Source: Nocardia fusca NBRC 14340
GTDB taxonomy: Bacteria > Actinomycetota > Actinomycetes > Mycobacteriales > Mycobacteriaceae
Assembly (NCBI RefSeq): GCF_001618425.1
Contig: NZ_BDCU01000059.1
Location: forward strand, 25,064 to 89,063
Direction: 5' to 3'
Length of the DNA: 64,000 nucleotides
Part shown: piece by piece, positions 1 to 10,447 of the stretch
Layout: each line of letters begins with the position of its first letter
Numbering within the stretch: position 1 is the stretch's first letter
The notes under the pieces: model-generated
The model's input: only the letters and a program-made list of their open reading frames with translations
Told to the model about the DNA's origin: nothing
Database searches by the model: none
Translations under genes and position numbers: made by a program

Positions 1-1595
<1,595 letters not shown>

Positions 1596-1599
<4 letters not shown>

Positions 1600-2600
1600 C
1601 CATGACCGAATCCCCGACCGGAGAAGCACGCGCTCATACCGAACCCGGCCACCGGCTCGAACTCCTGCGTCAGATGATGCGCATCCGGCGATTCGAAGAG
1701 CGCTGCATCCAGCTCTACAGCACCGAGAAGATTCGAGGATTTCTGCACCTCTACATCGGCGAGGAGGCCGTCGCGGCGGGTCTCCTGAGTGAGATCGACG
1801 CGGACGACGCGGTGGTATCGACCTATCGCGAACACGGACACGCGCTCGCGCGCGGCATCCCGATGACCGCACTGATGGCGGAAATGTTCGGACGCAGTAC
1901 CGGATGCAGTGGCGGCCGCGGCGGTTCCATGCACCTGTTCGATGCACAACGGCGGTTCTACGGCGGGAACGCCATCGTGGCCGGCGGTCTGCCGCCGGCA
2001 CTCGGCCTCGCGCTGGCCGACGTGCTCACCGATACGCCCCACATCACCGTCTGTTTGTTCGGTGACGGCGCCTTCGCCGAAGGCGAATTCCACGAATGCG
2101 CGAACCTCGCCGCCCTCTGGCACCTTCCGGTGCTCTTCGCCTGCGAGAACAACCAGTACGCGATGGGCACCGCACTGCGCCGGGAACACGCCAACACCGA
2201 TCTGGCCCTCCGCGCGGCGGGCTACGGGATGGCATCGTGGCCAGTCGACGGTATGGACGCCGAGGCGGTCGCCGAGGCGGCACGTCGCGCTGTGCAGTCG
2301 ATACGGGGCGGCGGCGGGCCCTGCTTCCTGGAATTCCGTACCTATCGCTTCCGCGCGCATTCGCTCTACGACGCCGACCGCTACCGCGACAAAGCCGAGA
2401 TCGAGCAGTGGAAGGCCCGCGATCCGATCAAACGCCTGTACGGGCAACTGCGGAACGCCGAGATCATCGACGACCGCGGATACGCCGAGATCGAAACAGA
2501 CATCGACGCTGAGATCGACGCCGCCATCGTCGAGGCCGAGGCCGCTCCACTGGAACCCGTCGCCGACCTGACCCGTCATGTGTACGCGGAGCGGCAATGA
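1596..2600 (+). CDS. pdhA: 2-oxoacid (pyruvate-type) dehydrogenase E1 alpha
   Basis: The 334-residue protein is the thiamine-diphosphate-binding alpha subunit of a heterotetrameric E1 that decarboxylates a 2-oxoacid. The ThDP fold motif is clear: GDGAFAEGEFHE followed about 30 residues after the GDG by NNQYAMGT. The phosphorylation-loop region FRAHSLYDADRYR is also typical. The ATG at 1596 overlaps the upstream stop, and a GGAGG sits about 10 bases before it; a second in-frame ATG at 1602 is an alternative. The length is slightly short for the family but complete. Whether pyruvate, acetoin or a branched-chain acid is used cannot be decided from sequence alone; the acetyl-CoA synthetase neighbour favours a C2/C3 substrate. 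Confidence 0.9.
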
Positions 2601-3568
2601 CCACCACCTATCGGCAGGCCTTGACAGACGCGCTGCGTGAAGCCCTGGACCGCGATGAGCGGGTCTTCCTGATGGGCGAGGACGTGGGCGCCTACGGCGG
2701 GTGCTTCGGCGTCAGCCGTGGCCTGCTCGACGACTACGGGCCGCGCCGTATCCGCGACACCCCGTTGAGCGAATCGGCGTTCGTCGGTGCGGGCATCGGG
2801 GCGGCGATCGCCGGCCGACGCCCGATCGTGGAGATCATGACCGGCAACTTCAGCCTGCTCGCCCTGGACCAGATCCTCAACAACGCCGCTACGCTGCGGC
2901 ATATGTCGGGCGGGCAACTCGGTGTGCCGCTGGTGATCCGGATGGCCACCGGAGCCGGCCGCCAGCTCGCGGCGCAACATTCGCACAGTCTCGAGTCCTT
3001 CTACGCCCACCTGCCCGGCCTGCGCGTACTGTCCGCGGCAACCGTCGCCGACGCCCGGGGCATGCTGTGGCCCGCCCTGCAGGATCCCGACCCGGTAGTG
3101 ATATTCGAACCGATCGCGCTGTACAGCAGCAGCGGCGAATCCCCCGGCCCGGATACCGTCACCGATATCGATACCGCCGAAATCGCCCGGCCGGGCAACG
3201 ACGTCACCGTCATCGCCTACGGCGGCACCCTGCACACCGCGCTGGCCGCCGCCGACCAGCTCGCCGAGACCGGCGTCGACGCGGAGGTGATCGATCTGCG
3301 CACACTGCGCCCGCTCGATACGGCCACGATCGTCGAGTCGGTGAGCCGTACCCATCGTCTGGTGATCGTCGACGAGGGCTGGGGCCGGGTCGGGATAGCC
3401 GCCGAGATCGCCGCGGCCACCGCAGAGCACGCCTACTACGACCTGGACGCGCCGATCCGGCGGGTGTGCACCGCCGACGTGCCGATCCCCTATGCCCGCC
3501 AGCTCGAGGAGGCGGCCCTGCCCTCGGCCGGAGCCGTCGTCGAGGCAGTGCAGGAAGTGGTGAGCTGA
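2597..3568 (+). CDS. pdhB: 2-oxoacid (pyruvate-type) dehydrogenase E1 beta
   Basis: This 323-residue protein is the transketolase-like beta subunit that completes the E1 active site. It starts with the family opening TTYRQALTDALREALDRDERVFLMGEDVGAYGG and carries GAGRQLAAQHSHSLESFYAHLPGLRV, the conserved region that contacts ThDP, and a C-terminal transketolase domain with TIVESVSRTHRLVIVDEGW. Start and upstream stop overlap as ATGA, which fits equimolar synthesis with E1 alpha. No E3 (dihydrolipoyl dehydrogenase) gene is present in the window, so that subunit must be supplied from elsewhere in the genome. Confidence 0.92.
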   Translation: MTTTYRQALTDALREALDRDERVFLMGEDVGAYGGCFGVSRGLLDDYGPRRIRDTPLSESAFVGAGIGAAIAGRRPIVEIMTGNFSLLALDQILNNAATLRHMSGGQLGVPLVIRMATGAGRQLAAQHSHSLESFYAHLPGLRVLSAATVADARGMLWPALQDPDPVVIFEPIALYSSSGESPGPDTVTDIDTAEIARPGNDVTVIAYGGTLHTALAAADQLAETGVDAEVIDLRTLRPLDTATIVESVSRTHRLVIVDEGWGRVGIAAEIAAATAEHAYYDLDAPIRRVCTADVPIPYARQLEEAALPSAGAVVEAVQEVVS

Positions 3569-3569
3569 G

Positions 3570-5138
3570 ATGACCGAATTCACAATGCCGTCACTGGGCG
3601 CCGATATGGTCGAGGGCACCCTGCTGCACTGGTATGTGCGGCCCGGCCAGGTCGTGCACATCGGAGATGTGGTCGCCGAGGTCGATACGACGAAGTCGGC
3701 GATCGAGGTGGAAAGCTTCGACGACGGGATCCTCGCGGCGATTCTGGTGCCGGAAGGGGCCACGGTTCCGGTAGGAACTCCATTGGCAACCATCGAACCC
3801 GCCGCAGGGTCGGTCGGCGCCCCACCGCCTGCCGAGCGTACGGACGGTGAACCCGCGCCGGAAGGCACCCCGGTAGGTACCCACCCGGATGCAGCCACAA
3901 CACCGGCAGCCGACCACACCGGCCCTACCCCGTTGCCGCCGCACACCGCCGAGGCGATATCCGGTGGCCGTGAGATCTCACCGCCGGGCGGTGGCAGGAC
4001 CGGTAAGAAGGCCGGGCACGACCTACATGCCACCCCACTGATCAGGAAACTGGCCGAGGAAGCCGGAATAGATATCGACACCGTCCACGGCTCCGGTCCC
4101 GCGGGCCGCGTCGTGCGCGCGGATATCGACCGCATCAAAGCCGCCGGAAGCTCGAATGCGCCGAGCTCGGAGACCGAGAGAGTAGCGGCTCGTCCTGCCT
4201 CCACAATGAGCACCGTCCCTGGCGACCAAGCTGTCCAGGGCACACCGAAGACATATACGGGCCGCGCGTCGGGGTACGCCCGTCGCCTGGCCTCCGCAGC
4301 GGATATCGAGTTGAGCGGTGTGCAGGGCTCGGGCCCCGATGACGCGATACGCGCACGAGACCTCCCTACCGGCGTATCCGAGCGGCAACCTGTCCCCGAC
4401 AGCGTCCGCCCGTCCCCACCGCGGAACGTACCGGGAGACAACGCGACAGCGGAAACCCCCCGGCGCTCCCCCGCCACTGCCCGCCAGATGATCGCGGCGG
4501 CGATGACCCGGTCCAAACGCACTGTGCCCCACTACTATCTGTCGAGCACCGTCGATATGGATGCCGCGATGCGGAGGTTGCGGACAGTCAACGAGCAGAT
4601 GCCGGTACCGGAGCGCATCGTGTCATCGGCGCTGCTGCTGTGCGCCGCAGCCCGGGCGGCGCGCGCGGTACCCGAACTCAACGGCTTCTGGCTCGACGAA
4701 GAATTCCGTCCCGCACCCGATGTGCACGTGGGCATGGTGGTGTCGCTGCGCGAGGGCGGCATTCTGGTGCCCACCATTTCCGACGCCGACCACCTGTCCG
4801 CGACCGCGATGATGCAGGCCGTGCGCGATGCGGTAGCTCGGACCCGTGCCGGCCGACTGCGCTCCCGCGACATCCTGCAGGCCACCATCACCGTGACCAG
4901 CCTGGGCGATCTGGGCGCGGATGCGGTCTTCGGCGTGATCCCGGTCCCGCAGGTCGCGATCGTCGGATTCGGTGCCGTCACCGAAAAGCCCTGCGCGGTC
5001 GCCGGAATGGTGGGCGTCCGCCCACAGGTCACCGCCACGCTGTCCGCCGATCACCGGGCCAGTGACGGGGCCGTAGGGGCTCGTTTTCTACGGTGCCTCG
5101 CCGATCACCTACAGCATCCGGAGGAGTTGTGCCCATGA
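3570..5138 (+). CDS. pdhC: Dihydrolipoamide acyltransferase E2
   Basis: The 522-residue E2 forms the core of the dehydrogenase complex and transfers the acyl group from lipoamide to CoA. The N-terminal lipoyl domain (about 1-78) has the acceptor lysine K42 in VDTTKSAIEVE. A peripheral-subunit-binding domain follows at about 153-188 (ATPLIRKLAEEAGIDIDTVHG ends in GPAGRVVRADI), then a second, weaker copy at about 233-266 (SGYARRLASAADIELSGVQG). The catalytic domain (about 300-520) ends with the active-site HRASDG, H495 and D499. Linkers rich in Pro, Ala, Gly and Thr separate the domains. The gene begins one base after the E1 beta stop. Two binding domains in one actinobacterial E2 is less usual than one. 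Confidence 0.9.
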   Translation: MTEFTMPSLGADMVEGTLLHWYVRPGQVVHIGDVVAEVDTTKSAIEVESFDDGILAAILVPEGATVPVGTPLATIEPAAGSVGAPPPAERTDGEPAPEGTPVGTHPDAATTPAADHTGPTPLPPHTAEAISGGREISPPGGGRTGKKAGHDLHATPLIRKLAEEAGIDIDTVHGSGPAGRVVRADIDRIKAAGSSNAPSSETERVAARPASTMSTVPGDQAVQGTPKTYTGRASGYARRLASAADIELSGVQGSGPDDAIRARDLPTGVSERQPVPDSVRPSPPRNVPGDNATAETPRRSPATARQMIAAAMTRSKRTVPHYYLSSTVDMDAAMRRLRTVNEQMPVPERIVSSALLLCAAARAARAVPELNGFWLDEEFRPAPDVHVGMVVSLREGGILVPTISDADHLSATAMMQAVRDAVARTRAGRLRSRDILQATITVTSLGDLGADAVFGVIPVPQVAIVGFGAVTEKPCAVAGMVGVRPQVTATLSADHRASDGAVGARFLRCLADHLQHPEELCP

Positions 5139-5392
5139 CCACTGGAATGGCTTCCCGCGCGGAAGCAGTCGCTCTTGTCCGACATTCGCTCAGTGGCTTC
5201 GCCACCGAAGCCGAGCTCGCCGAGTTGGGCGAGACGCAGCCGCTGCGCAGCACGCTCGAACTCGACTCGATCGACTTCCTCACCTTCGTCGAACGGCTCG
5301 CCGCAGGCAGCAACCGAAGGATCGACGAAGACGATTACCCACGCCTGTCGACAATCGGATCCTGTGCGCAGTTTCTCACCGAAAGCCGTTAG
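5135..5392 (+). CDS. Free-standing acyl carrier protein
   Basis: This 85-residue acidic protein has the phosphopantetheine attachment motif LELDSIDFLTF, with S45 as the modified serine, and the helical pattern of an acyl carrier protein. The start at 5135 overlaps the E2 stop (ATGA) and has GGAGGAG nine bases upstream; a longer in-frame opening from 5093 would overlap E2 by 46 bases and has no such site. Its place as the last gene of an operon with an acyl-activating enzyme and an acyl-transferring E2 suggests that acyl groups are handed to the carrier, but no ketosynthase or other partner is nearby. The carrier assignment is firm; its role is unknown. Confidence 0.85.
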   Translation: MTTGMASRAEAVALVRHSLSGFATEAELAELGETQPLRSTLELDSIDFLTFVERLAAGSNRRIDEDDYPRLSTIGSCAQFLTESR

Positions 5393-5414
5393 CGAGCACA
5401 CCGCCGTCCCGGGA

Positions 5415-5966
5415 TCAGGGATGGATAACGTGTGTGCTTGCCGCGGGCAGGCCCAGCGAGTCACCGATCCCGGTGGCCCACCCTTGGATCGCGGACCAGT
5501 CCCGCAGATCGCCGTAGCGACCACCGCCCAGGAGACGGTAGAGCGTACGTGCCTTCCGGGATACGCCACGACGCTCGTAGATCCCGGCGAACGCACTGTA
5601 GTCACGGGCGCGTACCGCGTCACGCAGAGCTGCGATCTTCTTGGGAACGACCCGCCCGAGGCGCCGTCCGACCGGACCGCGTAACGCCGGTCCGAGCCCG
5701 ACACCGAAGAGGCGGACATCGGTCGCGGCAAGCTCCGCGCGATTACGGCCGATATAGTCCACTGCGGCCGGCAGGAAATCCATATTGTGGATCGCGCTGC
5801 CGAGGATCACCATGTCGAAGTCCGCAGGGCCGGGTGCGTAGCCGACCTCGCGCAATTGCACCTCGGCGCCACGGTCTGCCAGATCAGCGGCGATGAACTC
5901 GGCGATATCGCGGGTGGAACCCTGTTCCGTGGCGTAGATGACCGCCACCTTCCTGGTCGGAGTCAT
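5415..5966 (-). CDS. Flavodoxin-domain protein (HemG-like)
   Basis: The 183-residue protein is a flavodoxin-fold FMN protein, similar in layout to menaquinone-dependent protoporphyrinogen oxidase HemG and to actinobacterial flavodoxin-domain proteins. The phosphate loop is YATEQGSTRDIAEF near the N-terminus, and FDMVILGSAIHNMDFLP supplies the second flavin loop. The ATG at 5966 gives the proper fold start MTPTRKVAVIYATEQG. It converges on the acyl carrier protein gene with 22 bases between stops. A GGGAC-N4-GACCC palindrome lies 59 bases upstream of the start. Electron transfer under low oxygen is inferred from context only. Confidence 0.82.
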   Translation of the reverse strand: MTPTRKVAVIYATEQGSTRDIAEFIAADLADRGAEVQLREVGYAPGPADFDMVILGSAIHNMDFLPAAVDYIGRNRAELAATDVRLFGVGLGPALRGPVGRRLGRVVPKKIAALRDAVRARDYSAFAGIYERRGVSRKARTLYRLLGGGRYGDLRDWSAIQGWATGIGDSLGLPAASTHVIHP

Positions 5967-6024
5967 GGTTCGAGTGTCGCTCGGTTCCGGACGCCTCGAG
6001 CAGAGTCGACAAGCCTTTGCCCCG

Positions 6025-6038
6025 GGGACCATCGACCC
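6025..6038. promoter_or_regulatory. DosR-like box between flavodoxin and DUF2267 genes
   Basis: The core reads gggaccatcgaccc. It matches the mycobacterial DosR core GGGACTWWAGTCCC at 11 of 14 positions, with one mismatch (A for T) in the right half-site. It lies 59 bases upstream of the flavodoxin start and 161 bases upstream of the DUF2267 start, so it could serve either. Binding is inferred. Confidence 0.45.
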
Positions 6039-6198
6039 GCCGGGTCCGCTCCGGGCGTGAGCTTCGGGCAACCGATTGTGGTCAGGACCATCGCCCCGAG
6101 CATCGGCGACTTCCGGCCCTGCACGATTGCGGTACGGGAATCGAGGCTGGAAATGCACCCCACCGGTGTTCTCGGACGAGCCGCGAGGAGGCGACCGC

Positions 6199-6870
6199 AT
6201 GGCGCACCGTAATGATCCGCTTGCCGCAGGAGTTCACACGGCACACGCCTGGCTGAACGCTGTCGCCGACGAACTGGGCACCGAGGACCGCCAGTTCGCC
6301 TTCCGTGCGCTGCGCGCGTGGATGCATACCGTCCGCGACCGGATCGGGGTGTCCAACTCTGCCCATATGAGCGCGCAACTGCCCGAACTCCTTCGTGGAG
6401 TGTGGTACGAGGGTTGGGTACCTGCCAGAGTGCCGGTCCGGCACAGCATCGCCGCGTTCATCGATCAATTCGCCGAACAAGCGCGCATCGACCGCGGTGA
6501 GGTCGTACCGATCGCCGGGAAGATCACCCGAGCACTGGACCAACTCTTCGCGCCCGGCCAGCTGACCCGGGTCTTCGCGGTGCTGCCCGGCCCCCTCGGC
6601 ATCGCCCTGTGGGGTGATTTCCTCGGCGAACCCGAGACTGCGTACGCCTCACCTCGAGCGCCTACCCAGCGATACGCACCTGACCAGAACCACGACCTCG
6701 CCCAGCAGCTCCGAGTCCTGGGCGAGGCGGTAGCGGTGCTGGTCCGTGGACTCGAGCAGCTGCCCGCACTGCCCCCGGACGAGCAACGAGTTGCCGCCGC
6801 GGCACAGTCGGCGCACCGCATCTTGCTGGCCGAGGGGCTGGTCGATCAGCGCGCCACGGAAGTGAGTTGA
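6199..6870 (+). CDS. DUF2267 protein
   Basis: The 223-residue soluble protein contains a DUF2267 domain (about 10-140), with the recognisable stretch AHAWLNAVADELGTEDRQFA and later VRDRIGVSNSAHMSAQLPELLRG. The C-terminal 70 residues form a separate helical region of unknown role. The ATG at 6199 has GAGGAG nine bases upstream and gives the usual DUF2267 N-terminus. The function of this family is not established; members are common beside stress genes in actinobacteria. Its position between a flavodoxin and the Rv2030c-type gene suggests membership of the hypoxia island. Confidence 0.78.
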   Translation: MAHRNDPLAAGVHTAHAWLNAVADELGTEDRQFAFRALRAWMHTVRDRIGVSNSAHMSAQLPELLRGVWYEGWVPARVPVRHSIAAFIDQFAEQARIDRGEVVPIAGKITRALDQLFAPGQLTRVFAVLPGPLGIALWGDFLGEPETAYASPRAPTQRYAPDQNHDLAQQLRVLGEAVAVLVRGLEQLPALPPDEQRVAAAAQSAHRILLAEGLVDQRATEVS

Positions 6871-7051
6871 GCATGCTGCAGTCCACAATGTCGCTCGGCC
6901 GTGCGCCCGGTCGGCGGAGGGGACCGGCTGCCGTGCGCGCCGCCGACCGTGAGACCACGAGACCAGGACGGAAGGCGCAATTATGCGCGGAATCGGCCGA
7001 GACCCACCGGCGAGACGATCGCATCACCCGATGAATCGGGAGGAGAACACC

Positions 7052-9088
7052 ATGTCGGCACCGGAGACGGGAGCAACGCGGCCGAGCATCTTCCAGGACC
7101 GTCGCGAAGCGGGACGAGCACTGGCCCGGCTGCTGGAGCATTATCGCGGCGACCCCGACGTTGTGGTGCTCGGTTTGGCGCGGGGTGGTCTGCCGGTCGC
7201 GTGGGAGATCGCCGCCGCGCTGGGAGCGCCGATGGACGCGATGATCGTCCGCAAACTCGGTGCGCCCGGCAATCCGGAATTCGCCATCGGCGCGCTGGCC
7301 TCCGACGGCCGTATCGTACTCAACGACGATGTCGTACGCGCCCTGCGACTCTCCGCCGCTCAGGTTCGGGAAATAGCACGCGACGAGGCGGCGGAGCTGT
7401 CCCGGCGTGAGGCGGCCTATCGCAGCGGGCGTGGGCCGCTCGAGGTGGCCGGCCGCACAGTGGTCCTCGTCGATGACGGGCTCGCGACCGGCGCGAGCAT
7501 GTTCGCCGCCGTCGAGGCGATCCGCGACGCGGAACCGAAACAGATCGTCGTCGCCGTCGCAGCCGCACCCGAATCCACCTGCCGCGAACTCGGCGCCGCG
7601 GTCGATGAATTCGTCTGCGCGACGATGCCCTCACCGTTCCGGGCCGTCGGCGAATCGTATTGGGATTTCACCCAGGTCACCGACGAAGAAGTCGCGGAAT
7701 TGATGGCGGCCCCCACGAGGGGCGCACCCCCGCGCCGTGCTCCGGATGCGGCGATCGTGCGCGATGCGGGCATCGATGCCCCCGCCGGGGTGCCACCGGG
7801 GGAGGTACTCGATGATCTCGTCGGCGACGCCCGGTTCGTCCTCATCGGAGAGAGCTCGCACGGTACCCATGAGTTCTACTCGGCGCGCGCGGAGATCACC
7901 AAATGGCTCATCGAACAGCGCGGGTTCACCGCGGTGGCGGCCGAAGCCGACTGGCCCGACGCGCACCGGGTCGACCGATACGTCCGGGGGCACGGCGACG
8001 ACCACGACGCGGAGAGCGCCTTGGCGGGCTTCGAGCGCTTTCCGTCGTGGATGTGGCGTAACACCGTGGTCCGGGACTTCGTCGAATGGTTGCATGCCCA
8101 CAACGCACGATGCCGTGCGGCCGGTGTCACCGAATCCGGGTTCTACGGGCTCGATCTGTACAGCCTGCACCGTTCGATGCGCGAAGTGGTGCGCTACCTC
8201 GACAAGGTCGACCCACGCGCGGCACGGCGGGCCGAAACGCGCTACTCGTGCTTCGACCAGGTGAGCGGTGACGAAGCCGAGGCCTACGGTTTCGCCGCGG
8301 CGTTCGGCGCCGGCGAGTCGTGCGAAAGTGAAGTCGTCGATCAACTGATCGAACTGCAGCGCGGGCTGCTCACCGCCACGATGTCACACGGCCGGGGTGC
8401 CGACGAACAATTCGACGCCCTGCGCAACGCCTGGTCGGTCCGCAATGCCGAGGCCTACTATCGTGCGATGTTCGCGGGGCGGGTGCACTCGTGGAATCTC
8501 CGCGACCGGCATATGGCGCAGACCTTGGAGGCCCTGGCCACCCACCTGGCACGACCGGGAGAATACGCTCGGATCCACGGCGAACCACGCATCGTGGTGT
8601 GGGCACACAACTCCCACGTCGGCGACGCGCGCGCCACCGAACTGGGTTCCGAAGGCCAGGTCACTATCGGCCAACTGGTCCGCGAACGCCACGGCGCGCA
8701 GTGCCGGACCATCGGTTTCAGCACCAGCTCGGGTACCGTCACCGCGGCCCGGTCCTGGGGCGGACCCGCGCTGCGCGAAACCGTTCGTGATCCGCTACCG
8801 TCCAGCCTCGAATGCCTGTTGCGCGATACCGGGAGGCCGGAGTTCCTGCTCCGGCTCGATACCGCCGGAACGGCCACCGAAGTGCTCGACACGCCCCGGA
8901 TACAGCGCGCCATCGGTGTCGTGTACAGCCCCGGCACCGAGCGACAGAGCCACTACTTCCACGCTCGCACGGCCCGGCAGTTCGATGCCCTCATCCATAT
9001 AGACACCACGACCGCGCTGCAGCCACTGCCATCGGACAGCCGCCGCGGCCGGGGCACCATACCGGAAAGTTACCCCAGTGGCCTGTGA
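7052..9088 (+). CDS. Phosphoribosyltransferase-erythromycin esterase fusion (Rv2030c-like)
   Basis: The 678-residue protein joins two enzymes. Residues 12-215 form a type I phosphoribosyltransferase with the PRPP loop VLVDDGLATGAS (138-149). Residues 245-670 form an erythromycin-esterase-like domain with GESSHGTHEFY, where E267, H270 and H273 belong to the family's active-site cluster, and later VWAHNSHVGD. The M. tuberculosis DosR-regulon protein Rv2030c has the same order and nearly the same size, and there it also sits next to hspX. The ATG at 7052 follows GGGAGGAG with 7-base spacing; an ATG at 7031 is possible. The substrate is unknown and macrolide hydrolysis should not be assumed. Confidence 0.88.
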   Translation: MSAPETGATRPSIFQDRREAGRALARLLEHYRGDPDVVVLGLARGGLPVAWEIAAALGAPMDAMIVRKLGAPGNPEFAIGALASDGRIVLNDDVVRALRLSAAQVREIARDEAAELSRREAAYRSGRGPLEVAGRTVVLVDDGLATGASMFAAVEAIRDAEPKQIVVAVAAAPESTCRELGAAVDEFVCATMPSPFRAVGESYWDFTQVTDEEVAELMAAPTRGAPPRRAPDAAIVRDAGIDAPAGVPPGEVLDDLVGDARFVLIGESSHGTHEFYSARAEITKWLIEQRGFTAVAAEADWPDAHRVDRYVRGHGDDHDAESALAGFERFPSWMWRNTVVRDFVEWLHAHNARCRAAGVTESGFYGLDLYSLHRSMREVVRYLDKVDPRAARRAETRYSCFDQVSGDEAEAYGFAAAFGAGESCESEVVDQLIELQRGLLTATMSHGRGADEQFDALRNAWSVRNAEAYYRAMFAGRVHSWNLRDRHMAQTLEALATHLARPGEYARIHGEPRIVVWAHNSHVGDARATELGSEGQVTIGQLVRERHGAQCRTIGFSTSSGTVTAARSWGGPALRETVRDPLPSSLECLLRDTGRPEFLLRLDTAGTATEVLDTPRIQRAIGVVYSPGTERQSHYFHARTARQFDALIHIDTTTALQPLPSDSRRGRGTIPESYPSGL

Positions 9089-9320
9089 ACCGTTGCCGGC
9101 GTAGGTGGCTGTTGACGCGTTCGAGTCCGTTGTCGTCCGCGACGCCGGTGGCCGCGGCAGTTCGTGCGGCAAGCCGTTCAAGTGGACCCGGGCCCCGCTT
9201 CCCGACCGGCACGGCATCGAGGTGCCGGGTGCGCAGATCCTGCATGAGTTCTTCGATGAACGGCATCCCTTGCTTCTGCGCGCATGCGTTCCTACGATCC
9301 ACGTGACGTTCTCCCGGTGA

Positions 9321-9360
9321 CCGGCTCCCGAGCCGGGCACCGGCGTCCGCATCGGTGCCC
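9321..9360. terminator. Paired hairpins between convergent genes
   Basis: Two perfect inverted repeats abut: ccggctc/gagccgg (9321-9336) and gggcaccg/cggtgccc (9335-9360, 8-bp stem, 10-base loop). They lie between the ends of the Rv2030c-like gene and the hspX gene, five bases beyond the hspX stop. There is no U-tract, as is common in actinobacteria, so termination is inferred. Confidence 0.5.
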
Positions 9361-9365
9361 GCTGT

Positions 9366-9788
9366 TCAGTCGGCGGTGGTGACCTCGATTTTTTTGGCGG
9401 TTTCCTGCGGTTCCCGCAGCGGGACGCCGACAGTGAGGATGCCTCGAGCGTAGTCGGCTTCGATCTTGTCCGTTTCCGCGTTCTGGGGCAGCGCGACGGT
9501 GCGGTAGAACGAACCGTAGCTGAACTCGGAATGGCCGTTCTCGACTTTCTTTTCCGATCGTTCGGCCTTGATTACCAGCTGGCGTCCCTGGACGCTCACG
9601 TCGATATCCTTGTTCGGATCGACGCCGGGGATCTCCGTGCGAACGGTGTATCGACCGTCTTCGACCGAATCCTCGACGCGTAGCAGGTGACCGCTGAACA
9701 TCGGCCCGAGACCGGTCGGGGCGAATGTGTTCCACAGATCGTGCAGTTCCGGAAGCAGTGGCTCACGGTGAGCAGGGAGCAGTCCCAT
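9366..9788 (-). CDS. hspX: Small heat-shock protein HspX/Acr (alpha-crystallin family)
   Basis: The 140-residue chaperone has an alpha-crystallin domain from about 40 to 130, with EDGRYTVRTEIPGVDPNKDI, VIKAERSE, EFSYGSFYRTVALP and the closing GILTVGVP. From memory it lines up along its length with M. tuberculosis HspX (Rv2031c), including the LRVEDSVEDGRYTVR and FSYGSF blocks. It protects proteins from aggregation during dormancy. The ATG at 9788 has GGAG upstream. Neighbours also match: Rv2030c-like on one side. A DosR-like palindrome lies about 113 bases upstream of the start, in the region shared with the divergent DUF1918 gene. Confidence 0.93.
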   Translation of the reverse strand: MGLLPAHREPLLPELHDLWNTFAPTGLGPMFSGHLLRVEDSVEDGRYTVRTEIPGVDPNKDIDVSVQGRQLVIKAERSEKKVENGHSEFSYGSFYRTVALPQNAETDKIEADYARGILTVGVPLREPQETAKKIEVTTAD

Positions 9789-9900
9789 GATGTCTCCTTC
9801 GATGACGCCGGATATATGACCCACCGATTCCACCGTGTCACGGTGCGTCCGGGCCAGGGTCCGACGTCGCCGCATCCACCGCCGGGCGACCACTCACCGA

Positions 9901-9914
9901 AGGACGGAAGTCCC
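9901..9914. promoter_or_regulatory. DosR-like box, hspX/DUF1918 divergent promoter
   Basis: The core aggacggaagtccc keeps GGAC on one side and an intact GTCCC on the other, with the 4-base spacing of a DosR site. It lies 113-126 bases from the hspX start and 241 bases from the DUF1918 start. The 366-base intergenic region 9789-10154 holds no gene. Confidence 0.6.
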
Positions 9915-9983
9915 CGACATTCGTCGGTGTCGGCACCGTGCATCGCACGCCGTGCCACATCGCCCTTCGCCTGTCCGCCGAGT

Positions 9984-9997
9984 AGGACCAAGTACCC
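9984..9997. promoter_or_regulatory. Second, weaker DosR-like box upstream of hspX
   Basis: The core aggaccaagtaccc matches the DosR core at 9 of 14 positions, mainly in GGAC and the final CCC. Paired sites are usual at the M. tuberculosis hspX promoter, so a weaker partner site about 80 bases from the first is plausible, but it may be chance. Confidence 0.3.
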
Positions 9998-10154
9998 ATG
10001 GTGTGACGACGATCGGACCTCGTGGAACACGCTTCCGTGGTCGAGCCTTGAGGAAGGTTGCGTAACTCGCACGAAGATACGCGCAGTCCGCGGGAGGCGA
10101 CGGCAGAAGCGTCCCCCCGCGCGACCGGAACGAGCCGGAGGAGGCCGAGTTGCG

Positions 10155-10415
10155 ATGCGAGCCCAGGTCGGGGATTGGCTGATCGTCGAGGGACGGGCAC
10201 TCGGTGGCACTGTTCGCCGGGGACTGATCGAAGAAGTCCACGGCACTGACGGCGCGCCACCGTACCTCGTGCACTGGACCGATACCGGGAGCCGCGCACT
10301 CACGTTTCCCGGTCCCGACGCCCGCGCGGTGACGAGCGCGGAGTTACGGGCCGAGGAGGAGATCGTGGCGAACCATTTCTCCTCGAAGCACTACCGGCCG
10401 ACGACGCGCACCTGA
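10155..10415 (+). CDS. DUF1918 protein (Rv0569-like)
   Basis: The 86-residue protein belongs to DUF1918: it opens with MRAQVGDWLIVEGRALGG and has GLIEEVHGTDGAPPYLVHW followed by PGPDARAVTSAE. M. tuberculosis Rv0569, a DosR-regulon member, has the same pattern and size. The fold is thought to be a small beta-barrel, and no activity is known. The ATG at 10155 is preceded by GGAGGAGG about 11 bases away; longer in-frame openings run antisense into hspX and lack homology. It is divergent from hspX and probably shares its regulatory region. Confidence 0.85.
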   Translation: MRAQVGDWLIVEGRALGGTVRRGLIEEVHGTDGAPPYLVHWTDTGSRALTFPGPDARAVTSAELRAEEEIVANHFSSKHYRPTTRT

Positions 10416-10447
10416 TGGTAGCGAGCTGTTCCGGCCGGAAGTGTTCG

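Noticed and set aside
2576..4522. A 648-codon minus-strand frame opposite E1 beta and E2
   Set aside because: The plus-strand genes have clear domains and overlapping starts; this frame has no domain.
9105..9320. A 71-codon plus-strand frame between the Rv2030c-like and hspX genes
   Set aside because: No ribosome-binding site or family; it runs into the terminator hairpins.
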